A stretch of DNA of 53,991 nucleotides from positions 1 to 53,991 of the forward strand of contig JBQTKD010000024.1 in NCBI GenBank assembly GCA_052386455.1, given 5' to 3'. The translations under genes and the position numbers were made by a program. Numbering within the stretch: position 1 is the first letter of the stretch; each line of letters begins with the position of its first letter. Of this stretch, positions 15,196 through 23,260 are shown one piece after another. Below the pieces are notes generated by a model. It searched no databases and had not been told where the DNA came from. It was given only the letters and a program-made list of their open reading frames with translations. This DNA is from JBQTKD01 sp052386455 (GTDB taxonomy: Bacteria > Actinomycetota > Actinomycetes > Sporichthyales > Sporichthyaceae).

Positions 15196-18100
15196 CTAGC
15201 GCTTGACTACGAGGCCATCGATTCGGACGTTCGGCCGCTTGGCGGTGCCCACGACCACGACCTTCACCGTGTGGCGCCCGATCGAGGAGAACGACGTGGA
15301 CCAGATCTCCTGCCGCACCTTGGTCGACTTCGCGTACGTGTCGACGGTCGCCTTCAGCTTGCCGTCCACGTAGATCTTGACCGTGCCGCAGGTGGAGCAC
15401 TTGTCGACGATCAGGGCGAACGCCGAGGCGTCCTGCGTCAGGCTGAGCGAGGCGCCCGCGCTCTTGCCGGTGCGGACCGTGCCCGCGAAGCGACCGCTCT
15501 GCCCGGTCAGGTTGCTCCACGTGCCGCCGGTGCGGAAGCTGCGGTCGTCGTAGGGCACCGGTGCCACCGCGGTGGAGCTCCAGGATGTGACGTTGCCGGC
15601 GGCGTCGCGCACCCGTGCGCGCAGGTAGTAGGTCGTGCCAGCGCTCGCGGACACGACCTTGCTGGTCGCGGTCCCGGCGTAGAGGGCGTCCCACTGCACC
15701 GCGGACCACTTTGTGGTCGTGGGGTCGAGGCTGCGCTTGCCCACCTGCACCTCGTAGGTCTGCCCGCTCGGCAGCGGCTTGCCCCACGACGCCGTGAACT
15801 TCGGGCCGCGGGCGGACAGCACGCCGAGCACGGAGCCGTTCGGCGAGGGGACCGCCGGCGTGGCCGCAGGCTGGACCGTTCTGGTGACCGCCGGGCCCTG
15901 GTCGCCCAGGGCGGACATCGCGAACACCGAGAACCGATAGGTCTGACCCTGCGTCAGACCGGCGGCGTTGACCGAAGAACCGGTGCCTTCGTAGACGAGT
16001 ACGCCGTCCTTCGACGACGCCGGCGCCTCCCCGCCGGCCTCGGAGCGGCGCACGACCACGTACACGGCCTCTGCCGGAGCGGTCCAGGACAGGGTCGCCG
16101 CCGTGCCCTTCAGCGTGGCCTTGACTGCGGTGACCGCGGGGACCACCGGCTGCGCGTAGGGCGCGGGCGACTCGACGGCCGCCGGCGAGACGAGCAGGTC
16201 GCCGTTCGAGCCGAGCAGCGCCGTGGGGAACCGCTCGCCCGGGGCGATCGACCACACCGTGTACTGCGAGTCGAGGCTCAACGCGCTGAACACGATGCGC
16301 TCGCCGCCCGGCGCCCAGCGCTGACCGAGAACCAGCATTCGCTCGCCGGTAAGGAAACTGACGCTGCCTCCGGCGAACGGAACGGTGGCCAGACGGATCG
16401 CGTTCTCCGCCAACCGCACGAAGGACAGAGTGGTGCCGTCGGGCGACCAGCTGGGCATGACGGCCGCGGTTGCCCCGGTGACGTCGTACGTCCCGGCGAC
16501 GATGCGCCGGCGCGAACCGTCGAGCTCCTGCACCGCCACGGCCGACGTGGTCGCGGGACCGCGCTCCACCACGGTGGCGACCGCGAGCATCTTCCCGTTG
16601 GGCGACCAGGTCGGCGCGCTGTCGTTCGCGCCACCGGGCACGCGCCGCGGAGCGCCGCCGGCCACGGGCACGGTCCACACCGAGGACGTCTCGCCGGCGA
16701 TTCGGGTGAAGGCGATCGCGGTGCCGTCCGGGGAGAAGACCGGGTGGGCGTCCACGCTGGCGTCGTCGTCGGTCAAGCGCACCGCGGGGGACCCGAAGCG
16801 CAGCAGCCACAGGTCGTAGTCGCCCGGTGCGTTCCCCGTGTTCGCCATGTAGGCGATCGCCGTGCCGTCCGGGGACACCGCCGGGGTGTCGTGGTCGCCG
16901 CCGTCGTCGGTGAGCCGCGACTGCAGCCCGTTGGGTGCCAGGACCGCGATGTCGAGGTCGGGCACGGCGTCGGGGTCCGACGACGGCGGAGCCCAGCGGT
17001 CGGAGGCGACGAGGGTGCCGGTGACCACCGGCGCGGCCGAGCCGCTCGGGCTGCGCTCGCTGGTGCCCTGGGCGTTCGTGGCCGTCACGGCGTAGTGGTA
17101 GGTGGTGCCGGCGACGACGTCGCGGTCGGTCCAGGTCATCGGCCCGGACGGGTCGGACGCCGCCACCTCGGCGAGCGGGGCGAGGGCATCGGCCGACGTG
17201 CCTCGGTACACGGTGTACCCGGTGGCCATCGCGTTCTCGCCGCCGCTGGTCGGGTCCCAGGTCAGCTGCACGAGGTTGAAGCCCGACTGGACCGAGACGT
17301 ACCGCGGCGCGAACGGCTTGTCGATCCCGCGCGCGGTCAGCGAGATGCGGCGGCGGCCCGTGTCGGTGCCGTCGGTCAACTGCAGCACGGCCAGGCGGAC
17401 ACCGCTCTCGGCCGGATGCGCGGCGACGGTCACCGAGCAGGAGGTGCCGGGCGCGAGCGTCGTGCCGCTGCAGGTGTCGGCCCCGACGGCGAACTCCGGG
17501 TGCGGCAGGTACGAGGCGGAATCGACGATCGCGGCGGTGCCGAGCGGCTGGTCGACCAGGCCGGCGTTGCGGAAGACGATGGTGCGCTCGACGTTCGGGG
17601 CGGGCACGGAGACGTAGCCGAAGTCGAGTTCCTTCGCATCCGACACGATGACGTTCGCGATCGTGCCGTGCCCGTTCAGCCGAATCTCGCCTCGGGTGCC
17701 GCACGCCGAGTAGGACGCGGCGAAGACCAGCGGAGTCCCGTCGGCCTTGAACGACGCCTCGGTGACGGTCATCGAACCGGCCGAGTACGAGCCGCAGGTG
17801 CCGGTGTTCAGCGTCGGCGTGACGACGTTGCCGTAGCTGGTGGTCGCGTAGGTGCCGGGCACGATCCGCCTGTTGGCGGCCATGCTCCCGAAGCTGATCC
17901 CTACGGTGCGTGCACCCTGCGGCGCGGAGGCGTCCGAGATCCCGCGGACCAGGAACGTCGACGGAGTCACGTCGACGACGGCGAGCTGCGCACCGAGGAA
18001 GTAGGAGCCGCCGCCGCCCGAAGTCCAGGACGGCCCATCGGCCGAGAGGGCGGTCACCGGACCCGCCGCGACGGGGCTCGGAACCGTTGCCGCCTTGACG

Positions 18101-18465
18101 GTGGACGGCGTCGAACCGGCGTCGTTGACCGCCACCACCCGGTAGCGCCAGGTCTGGCCGGGCCCGGCCGGGTCGGAGTACGTCCGCGCGGCGGACGCCG
18201 GCACCCACGCGAGATCGACGAACTCCCCGTCCGGGCTCGCGGCCCGCTGGACCTGGTAGCCGTTCAGGCCACCGCCGACGTTGGTCGGCTGGCTCCAGAA
18301 CAGGTCCACACCGTCCACGCCCTCGTAGGTCGCCGGGGCACCCGGGGCCGACGGCGCGGACGTCCCCGCCGCCTCCGCTGCCGGGGCGAGCGCCATCGTC
18401 GACACTGCGGCCAGCACAACCCCGACCCACTTCGCAATCGTCACGCCGGGTTCGACGGGCGACAT
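15196..18465 (-). CDS. Large secreted protein with fibronectin type III domains and PD40 propeller repeats
   Basis: A 1089-residue exported protein. It begins MSPVEPGVTIAKWVGVVLAA with a signal peptide ending near APAAEA. Modules in order: a fibronectin III domain at about 35-115 (GYQVQR to TWRYRVVAVNDAG), a Cys-containing lectin-like or anchor region, another fibronectin III domain near 390-480 (TGYTVYRGTS, YHYAVTATNAQG), TolB/WD40-type PD40 repeats at about 510-760 (HPVFSPDGTAIAFTR, APTWSPNGKMLAVAT), two more fibronectin III domains, and a C-terminal beta-sandwich domain (VKIYVDGKLKATVDTYA). No catalytic motif is seen. It may be a surface or secreted carbohydrate-binding protein. An in-frame GTG at 18513 is the alternative start; neither has a good ribosome binding site. 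It converges on the DUF5615 pair nine bases away. Confidence 0.85.
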   Translation of the reverse strand: MSPVEPGVTIAKWVGVVLAAVSTMALAPAAEAAGTSAPSAPGAPATYEGVDGVDLFWSQPTNVGGGLNGYQVQRAASPDGEFVDLAWVPASAARTYSDPAGPGQTWRYRVVAVNDAGSTPSTVKAATVPSPVAAGPVTALSADGPSWTSGGGGSYFLGAQLAVVDVTPSTFLVRGISDASAPQGARTVGISFGSMAANRRIVPGTYATTSYGNVVTPTLNTGTCGSYSAGSMTVTEASFKADGTPLVFAASYSACGTRGEIRLNGHGTIANVIVSDAKELDFGYVSVPAPNVERTIVFRNAGLVDQPLGTAAIVDSASYLPHPEFAVGADTCSGTTLAPGTSCSVTVAAHPAESGVRLAVLQLTDGTDTGRRRISLTARGIDKPFAPRYVSVQSGFNLVQLTWDPTSGGENAMATGYTVYRGTSADALAPLAEVAASDPSGPMTWTDRDVVAGTTYHYAVTATNAQGTSERSPSGSAAPVVTGTLVASDRWAPPSSDPDAVPDLDIAVLAPNGLQSRLTDDGGDHDTPAVSPDGTAIAYMANTGNAPGDYDLWLLRFGSPAVRLTDDDASVDAHPVFSPDGTAIAFTRIAGETSSVWTVPVAGGAPRRVPGGANDSAPTWSPNGKMLAVATVVERGPATTSAVAVQELDGSRRRIVAGTYDVTGATAAVMPSWSPDGTTLSFVRLAENAIRLATVPFAGGSVSFLTGERMLVLGQRWAPGGERIVFSALSLDSQYTVWSIAPGERFPTALLGSNGDLLVSPAAVESPAPYAQPVVPAVTAVKATLKGTAATLSWTAPAEAVYVVVRRSEAGGEAPASSKDGVLVYEGTGSSVNAAGLTQGQTYRFSVFAMSALGDQGPAVTRTVQPAATPAVPSPNGSVLGVLSARGPKFTASWGKPLPSGQTYEVQVGKRSLDPTTTKWSAVQWDALYAGTATSKVVSASAGTTYYLRARVRDAAGNVTSWSSTAVAPVPYDDRSFRTGGTWSNLTGQSGRFAGTVRTGKSAGASLSLTQDASAFALIVDKCSTCGTVKIYVDGKLKATVDTYAKSTKVRQEIWSTSFSSIGRHTVKVVVVGTAKRPNVRIDGLVVKR

Positions 18466-18562
18466 CGCCTCCGCGCCCCCCGTCGGCGCGCTTTCTGACC
18501 GAACGTCGCCCACAACGGGCCGATCGGACGAGGACCGGCCGTCGGGCGACTGCCACGCCCGG

Positions 18563-18817
18563 TCAGTCGAGCCAGACGATGTCGAAGATCCCCACGACCT
18601 CGGTAGCCTCGTCGACGTGGAACTCCATCAGCCCGGATCCGTCGCCGAAAGCGGTGCTGCGGAAGCTCGGATCGTGGCCCGGTGGCAGGACCTGCGCGCC
18701 ATCCCATGGGGCCTCGGCCAGGTCCGCTGCCCGGACGATCAACGCGCGTTGGGCATGGGCGGGCAGGTTGTGGAACAACAAGGCGGCGCCGACGGCAAGC
18801 GTGACCCGATAGGTCAC
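18563..18817 (-). CDS. Small RelE-like protein coupled to a DUF6247 gene
   Basis: An 84-residue protein. The order of elements, TYRVTLAVGAALLFHNLPAH, then a helix with QRALIVRAADLAEAPWDG, then DPSFRSTAFGDGSGLMEFHV and a final hydrophobic strand VVGIFDIVWLD, follows the beta-alpha-alpha-beta-beta-beta plan of RelE/ParE toxins, but the usual basic catalytic residues are mostly absent. Its ATG overlaps the DUF6247 stop (ATGA). DUF6247 genes in Actinobacteria often precede such a protein, so a toxin-antitoxin-like role is inferred, with possible loss of activity. Confidence 0.65.
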   Translation of the reverse strand: MTYRVTLAVGAALLFHNLPAHAQRALIVRAADLAEAPWDGAQVLPPGHDPSFRSTAFGDGSGLMEFHVDEATEVVGIFDIVWLD

Positions 18818-19107
18818 CCAGCGGGCCGGTCGGCGATCAGGTCCTCCAGCGGCACGGATCCCACCCAGTCCCCCGCCTTGGCCGCGGCCAAGCGCGCGGC
18901 GTAGCCCGGGTCGGAGTAGGCGACGGCTCGCAGGCGCCAGAGGCGAAGCAGCTCGGTCAGCGCGCGGTACTCCTCCGGGCGGTGAGCTCGGTCCACGGCC
19001 TCCCGGTACTCGCCGAGGAAATAGGCGTGGTGCTCGGCCGGCAAGACGCGCAGGATCTCGGCCGGGTCGTCGAGGTCCGGCTGGTGTCCGATCGGCTGGG
19101 CGGTCAT
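18814..19107 (-). CDS. DUF6247 family protein (putative antitoxin)
   Basis: A 97-residue protein starting MTAQPIGHQPDLDDPAEILR, then VLPAEHHAYFLGEYREAVDR and HRPEEYRALTELLRLWRLRA, the helical signature of DUF6247. The family is restricted to Actinobacteria and has no known biochemical function. Start at the ATG at 19107: on the minus strand TAGAAT lies seven bases upstream, fitting a leaderless transcript. A longer open frame to 19299 runs into the tRNA gene and is rejected. It is coupled to the RelE-like gene. Confidence 0.8.
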   Translation of the reverse strand: MTAQPIGHQPDLDDPAEILRVLPAEHHAYFLGEYREAVDRAHRPEEYRALTELLRLWRLRAVAYSDPGYAARLAAAKAGDWVGSVPLEDLIADRPAG

Positions 19108-19246
19108 CGGGACGATTCTAGGCGGCGTCCGAGACGCCTGGAGGGGGTGCGGGTGGCGAAGCCCCCGCCGGCGGCGCGCAGCGCCGCAAAAACGGGCCGG
19201 GCGAGATGGTTCGCGCTTTCCGCGAACACATCTCGCCCGAGACCGG

Positions 19247-19331
19247 CGGAGAATCGGGGATTTGAACCCCGGAGGGATTGCTCCCAACACGCTTTCCAAG
19301 CGTGCGCCCTAGGCCACTAGGCGAATCCTCC
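19247..19331 (-). tRNA. tRNA-Ser (anticodon GGA)
   Basis: On the minus strand the 85-base RNA begins GGAGGAT, which pairs with ATTCTCC at the 3' end (one G-U pair). The anticodon arm CACGCTTGGAAAGCGTG has GGA at plus positions 19295-19297, decoding UCC/UCU. The long variable arm of class II tRNAs and a T-arm with GGTTCAAATCC are present. CCA is not encoded. It lies head-to-head with the SRP RNA gene, 39 bases apart. Confidence 0.95.
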
Positions 19332-19358
19332 TTGGAGCGATGCACAGCCTACTAGACG

Positions 19359-19364
19359 TAGACT
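19359..19364 (+). promoter_or_regulatory. Predicted -10 element of the SRP RNA gene
   Basis: TAGACT is followed by six bases and then G at 19371, which is exactly the predicted 5' end of the SRP RNA. Confidence 0.55.
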
Positions 19365-19370
19365 CTCCCC

Positions 19371-19457
19371 GGCCCCTCGCGCGGTGCCATCCTGTGAACC
19401 TCCCCAGGGCCGGAAGGCAGCAAGGATAAGCGGGCTCTGGTAGGTGCGCGAGGGGTC
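19371..19457 (+). ncRNA. ffs: Small bacterial SRP RNA (4.5S type)
   Basis: About 87 bases folding as one long hairpin: GGCCCCTCGCGC (19371-19382) pairs with GCGCGAGGGGTC (19446-19457). The conserved tip for Ffh binding is present (CCGGAAGGCAGCAAGG region, 19411-19426), along with CCTGTGAACCTCCCC. This RNA with Ffh and FtsY targets membrane proteins to the translocon. As in most actinobacteria it lies directly upstream of dnaX. Confidence 0.93.
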
Positions 19458-19492
19458 CTTTCGTGTCCGGGGCGCCGCATAGGGTGAGTGCC

Positions 19493-21466
19493 GTGACGAT
19501 GGCCCTGTACCGCAGGTATCGCCCGGAGACCTTTGCCGAGGTCATCGGGCAGGAACACGTCACCGAGCCCCTGAGCCAGGCGATTCGCAACGGGCGGGTC
19601 AACCACGCGTACCTGTTCAGCGGGCCGCGCGGGTGCGGCAAAACCACCAGCGCGCGCATCCTCGCTCGGGCGCTGAACTGCGAGCAGGGCCCGACGCCGG
19701 AACCGTGCGGGACGTGTCAGTCCTGCAAGGACCTCGCGCGCGGGGGCAGCGGCGGGATCGACGTCATCGAGATCGACGCCGCGTCGCACGGCGGCGTGGA
19801 CGACGCCCGGGACCTGCGCGAGCGCGCGGCGTTCGCACCCGCGTCGTCGCGCTACAAGATCTACATCATCGACGAGGCGCACATGGTGACCACGCAGGGC
19901 TTCAACGCCCTGCTCAAGGTCGTGGAGGAGCCGCCGGAGCACCTCAAGTTCATCTTCGCCACCACCGAGCCCGAGAAGGTCCTCCCGACGATCCGCTCGC
20001 GCACCCACCACTACCCGTTCCGTCTCGTGGCGCCGAGCGTCCTGCGGGACTACCTCGGCAAGCTCTGCGCCAGCGAGAACGTGCCCGTGGACCCGGCGGT
20101 GCTCCCGCTGGTCGTGCGCGCGGGCGCCGGCTCGGTGCGCGACAGCCTGTCCGTGCTCGACCAGCTGATGGCGGGCGCCGGCGGCGAGGGACTCACCCTG
20201 CCGCGGGCCACCGCGCTGCTCGGCTACACCGACGCCGCGCTGCTCGACGAGGTGGTCGACGCCTTCGCCGCCCACGACGGGGCAACGGTCTTCGCCCTGG
20301 TGGAGCGGGTGATCGAGGCCGGGCACGACCCGCGCCGGTTCGTTGCCGACCTGTTGGATCGGCTGCGGGATCTGGTGATCCTCGCGGCGGTTCCCGGTAC
20401 GGACGTGACCGGGATGATCGACGCCCCGGCCGACGCCGTGGAACGCATGCGGGCGCAGGCCTCGCGCTTCTCCACCGCCGACCTGTCCCGCGCGGCCGAC
20501 CTGGTGAACGCCGGCCTCACCGAGATGCGCGGCGCCACCGCGCCCCGCCTGCTCCTCGAACTGATCTGCGCGCGAGTGCTGCTGCCCGGCGCCGGCACCG
20601 CCGCCGACAACGACAACTTCCGGGACCTGACCGTCCGACTGGACCGAGTCGAGCGGCAACTGCTCGCCGGCGGCGCCCCCGCCGCTGCACACCCGCCTGC
20701 ACCGGCAGCCGCGCCCGCCCCACCGGCGCCACGCCCCGAGCCCGTGGCGGCGGAGTCGCCCCGGCCGGCGGCGGACCGCCCCGCAACTCCCGCCCCGCGC
20801 GCGGCGAGCGAACCGCTCGTGGCGGCCGTGCCCCCGCCGCCTTCCGTTCCGGCTCCGGCGGCTCCCACCGGATCGCCCGATGTGGCGACGCTGCGCCGGT
20901 TCTGGCCGGACATCCTGAACGAGGTGAAGACCACTCGCCGGTTCGCGTGGATGCTGCTGGCCGAGCAGGTCCAGGTCGTCTCCGTCGACGGGGACACCCT
21001 GGTGCTCGCCTTCGCGGAAGAGGGCAAGCGCAAGAACTTCCTGTCCGGCAGCGTCGAGATCCTGGTCGAGGCGATCAAGAAGGTCCTCAAGACCACGTAC
21101 CGGATCGACGCCGTGCTGGACCCCGCCCGGGCGACCGGCCCGACGCCGCCGCCTGCCGGTCCCGCGCACGCGACCACGCCGCCGCCGGCCCCGGCCCCGG
21201 CACCGCCGCCCGCCGCGGTCGCTCCGGCGCCGGCACCGCCGCCCCCGGCCGCTGCTCCACCGGCCGCAGCCGGCGAGGCCCGGGCTGCGGCGCAGCAGGC
21301 AGCGGCCGGCGCCCCGCGGACGGCCCCGGTCGAGGAAACGGCACGCGTCGCCGACGACGAGGCTTCCCCCGACGACGAGACGATGGACGACTCCGGTCTG
21401 TCCGCGAGCGACCTACTGGCGCGCGAATTCGGAGCGACGGTCCTCGAGGAAATCCAGCACGACTGA
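19493..21466 (+). CDS. dnaX: DNA polymerase III subunit gamma/tau
   Basis: The clamp-loader ATPase of the replisome, 657 residues. Near the start LYRRYRPETFAEVIGQEHV is the family hallmark. The Walker A SGPRGCGKTTSARIL, a zinc module with Cys residues in NCEQGPTPEPCGTCQSC, the Walker B DEAH in IIDEAHMVTT, and sensor 1 FIFATTEPEKV follow. After about residue 370 there is a Pro/Ala-rich linker, a folded domain (FAWMLLAEQVQVVSVDGDTL), a second Pro/Ala-rich linker and an acidic tail. The start may be GTG at 19493 or ATG at 19499; AGGG upstream better fits the GTG. No slippery site for a short gamma form is evident. It ends one base before the convergent DUF5063 gene. Confidence 0.96.
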   Translation: MTMALYRRYRPETFAEVIGQEHVTEPLSQAIRNGRVNHAYLFSGPRGCGKTTSARILARALNCEQGPTPEPCGTCQSCKDLARGGSGGIDVIEIDAASHGGVDDARDLRERAAFAPASSRYKIYIIDEAHMVTTQGFNALLKVVEEPPEHLKFIFATTEPEKVLPTIRSRTHHYPFRLVAPSVLRDYLGKLCASENVPVDPAVLPLVVRAGAGSVRDSLSVLDQLMAGAGGEGLTLPRATALLGYTDAALLDEVVDAFAAHDGATVFALVERVIEAGHDPRRFVADLLDRLRDLVILAAVPGTDVTGMIDAPADAVERMRAQASRFSTADLSRAADLVNAGLTEMRGATAPRLLLELICARVLLPGAGTAADNDNFRDLTVRLDRVERQLLAGGAPAAAHPPAPAAAPAPPAPRPEPVAAESPRPAADRPATPAPRAASEPLVAAVPPPPSVPAPAAPTGSPDVATLRRFWPDILNEVKTTRRFAWMLLAEQVQVVSVDGDTLVLAFAEEGKRKNFLSGSVEILVEAIKKVLKTTYRIDAVLDPARATGPTPPPAGPAHATTPPPAPAPAPPPAAVAPAPAPPPPAAAPPAAAGEARAAAQQAAAGAPRTAPVEETARVADDEASPDDETMDDSGLSASDLLAREFGATVLEEIQHD

Positions 21467-21467
21467 C

Positions 21468-22034
21468 CTAGTGCGCGACGGCCTCCGCGGCCGCGGCCGC
21501 CGAGCTCGCCGTCGGGGCGCCGGCGGCGTCGAGTCGGTCGTGCGCGACGACGGACTGCAGCGCACGCATCGTCGTCGCAGCCTGCGATCCCCAGTGGCTC
21601 AGGTAGGAGAACTGCCACCACCACAGCGCCTCGGTGACCCGGCCGGCCTTGTAGTGCGCCAGGCCGTGCAGGAGCGCGGAGGCGACGGACGCGAGGTCGT
21701 CGGAGATCCGGCAGCGCAGCAGTTCCGGCTTCGGCTCGTACGGGTCGAAGACCTCGGCGTACTCGTCGATCGGGTCCAGCAGCGTCGCGAGCGCGACGCG
21801 CAACTCGTCGAGGTCCGCCTCGTCGCCGGCGTCGGTCTCGAACTGCTCCTCGAGCACGATGTCGGAAACGGCGCCGAGCCGGCCACCGGCCAGCAGCAGC
21901 TGGGACACCGACACGAGCAGCATCGAAACGGCCTCGCCCGGGCGGTCCGACAGCGCAACCTCGCGCAGCGCGATCAGAAAGCCTTCGATCTGGTCGGCGA
22001 TCTGCGTCCCAAAGCCGTCCGGTTCCTCGCCCAT
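21468..22034 (-). CDS. DUF5063 domain-containing protein
   Basis: A 188-residue mainly helical acidic protein. Family features are IADQIEGFLIALREVALSD, ELRVALATLLDPIDEYAEVFDPYEPK and the Trp-rich AGRVTEALWWWQFSYLSHWG. Function is unknown. The family sits beside recR in many actinobacterial genomes, suggesting a link to recombination or simply operon history. The ATG at 22034 follows GGGG-rich bases; an in-frame start at 22085 adds 17 residues unlike the family. The C-terminus is Ala/Ser-rich. It is probably co-transcribed after recR, 94 bases downstream of it. Confidence 0.9.
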   Translation of the reverse strand: MGEEPDGFGTQIADQIEGFLIALREVALSDRPGEAVSMLLVSVSQLLLAGGRLGAVSDIVLEEQFETDAGDEADLDELRVALATLLDPIDEYAEVFDPYEPKPELLRCRISDDLASVASALLHGLAHYKAGRVTEALWWWQFSYLSHWGSQAATTMRALQSVVAHDRLDAAGAPTASSAAAAAEAVAH

Positions 22035-22128
22035 CGACACCCCATCTTCCGTAGCGTCCGAACGACCGGGCGCTATAGCGACCACTTGTTCGGACGCAAG
22101 CTCGGTCCGACGCTACGGCCTTCCGCGA

Positions 22129-22728
22129 TCAGACGTCGAGAAGTCTGCGGCCTTCGAACGCGCGGCCCAGCGTGATCTCGTCGGCGTACTCCAGGTCGCC
22201 GCCCACCGGCAACCCGCTGGCCGGGCGCGTGACCGTCAACCCCATCGGCTTGACGAGGCGCGCGAGGTACGCGGCGGTGGCCTCGCCCTCGAGGTTCGGG
22301 TCCGTGGCGAGGATCAGCTCGGTGACGACGCCGTCGGACAGGCGCACCATCAGCTCCCGCACCCGCAGATCGTCCGGCCCGATGCCGTCGATGGGCGAGA
22401 TCGCCCCGCCGAGCACGTGGTACCGGCCGCGGAACTCGCGCGTCCGCTCGATCGCGACGACGTCCTTGGCCTCTTCGACCACGCAGATCACCGCGGGATC
22501 CCGACGCGGATCGAGGCAGATCCGGCAGCGGACCTGCTCGGTGACGTTGCCGCAGAGCTCGCAGAAGCGGACCTTCTCCTTCATCTCCGAGATGGCCACG
22601 ACGAGCCGACGCACCTCGGCCGGATCGGCGGCGAGGAGGTGGAAGGCGATCCGCTGCGCGCTCTTCGGACCGACGCCGGGCAGCCGCCCCAGCTCGTCGA
22701 TCAGATCCGCGACGATCCCGTCGAACAC
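22129..22728 (-). CDS. recR: Recombination mediator protein RecR
   Basis: RecR acts with RecO/RecF to load RecA on gapped DNA. It has 199 residues. Order of elements: a helix-hairpin-helix (GRLPGVGPKSAQRIAFHLL, about 14-32), a zinc finger with Cys56, Cys59, Cys68 and Cys71, a TOPRIM domain (ICVVEEAKDVVAIERT to DPNLEGEATA), and a C-terminal ITRPASGLPVGGDLEYAD-like Walker segment (here VTRPASGLPVGGDLEYAD). The GTG start immediately abuts the ybaB stop with no gap, as in the usual ybaB-recR operon. Confidence 0.96.
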   Translation of the reverse strand: MFDGIVADLIDELGRLPGVGPKSAQRIAFHLLAADPAEVRRLVVAISEMKEKVRFCELCGNVTEQVRCRICLDPRRDPAVICVVEEAKDVVAIERTREFRGRYHVLGGAISPIDGIGPDDLRVRELMVRLSDGVVTELILATDPNLEGEATAAYLARLVKPMGLTVTRPASGLPVGGDLEYADEITLGRAFEGRRLLDV

Positions 22729-23139
22729 CTAGCGACCCGGGGGGAGGCCGAAGGCGGAGCCGTCGCCACCGGCGCTCTGCTCGATCGCGAAGTCTCCGAG
22801 GCCGAGATCGTTCATGATGTCGCCGCCGAGCCCCATGCCGGCCGCGAACGGGCCCATGGTGGCGGCGGTGACCTCGCCGGCTGCGCGGGTGGCGTCCCGG
22901 ATCGCGGCGACGACTAGGTCCGCCAGGGTCTCGACGTCGGCGGGGTCGACGACCGCCGGGGAGATCTCCAGGCCGATCAACTCGCCGGTGGCGGTGACGG
23001 TGGCCGTCACGGCGCCGTTCCCGGCGCTTCCGCTGACCTGGACCTTCGCGAGCTCGGCCTGGGCCGCCAGCACCTGCTCCTGCAGCTGCTGGGCTTGGGC
23101 GAGCAGCGTCGCCATGTCGGGCATGCCCCCAGAGGTCAC
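22729..23139 (-). CDS. YbaB/EbfC family nucleoid-associated protein
   Basis: A 136-residue protein. The N-terminal helix (MATLLAQAQQLQEQVLAAQA) and the following strands (GNGAVTATVTATGELIGLEI) are typical of the YbaB/EbfC dimer, which grips DNA like tweezers. The C-terminal 40 residues are a Gly/Met-rich extension common in actinobacteria. The start is taken as GTG at 23139; ATGs at 23124 and 23115 are possible. It forms an operon with recR and diverges from lysC with a 121-base intergenic region. Confidence 0.9.
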   Translation of the reverse strand: MTSGGMPDMATLLAQAQQLQEQVLAAQAELAKVQVSGSAGNGAVTATVTATGELIGLEISPAVVDPADVETLADLVVAAIRDATRAAGEVTAATMGPFAAGMGLGGDIMNDLGLGDFAIEQSAGGDGSAFGLPPGR

Positions 23140-23200
23140 GACTGCTCCAAGCGCGATCGAGCGGATAGGGAAGGGTCAGGCGAGCCTACGTCGCGCGGGC

Positions 23201-23206
23201 TAGGAT
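23201..23206 (+). promoter_or_regulatory. Predicted -10 element of lysC
   Basis: TAGGAT on the plus strand; transcription would start near 23213, giving a leader of about 48 bases that contains the GAAGGAG ribosome binding site at 23247-23253. Confidence 0.45.
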
Positions 23207-23260
23207 CGGCCGTTGGCGTCGCCCGCGTCGCTCCAGCCAGACCTCCGAAGGAGTTCGAAC

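Noticed and set aside
15271..18498. Long plus-strand frame opposite the secreted FN3 protein
   Set aside because: Arg-rich antisense shadow; the minus-strand frame has recognisable domains and a signal peptide.
19247..19457. Possible integration site at tRNA-Ser or SRP RNA
   Set aside because: No integrase or direct repeat of the tRNA 3' end is visible nearby.
20640..21345. Programmed frameshift in dnaX
   Set aside because: No A-rich slippery run followed by a suitable structure was seen; the Pro/Ala-rich linkers explain the long frame-open shadows.
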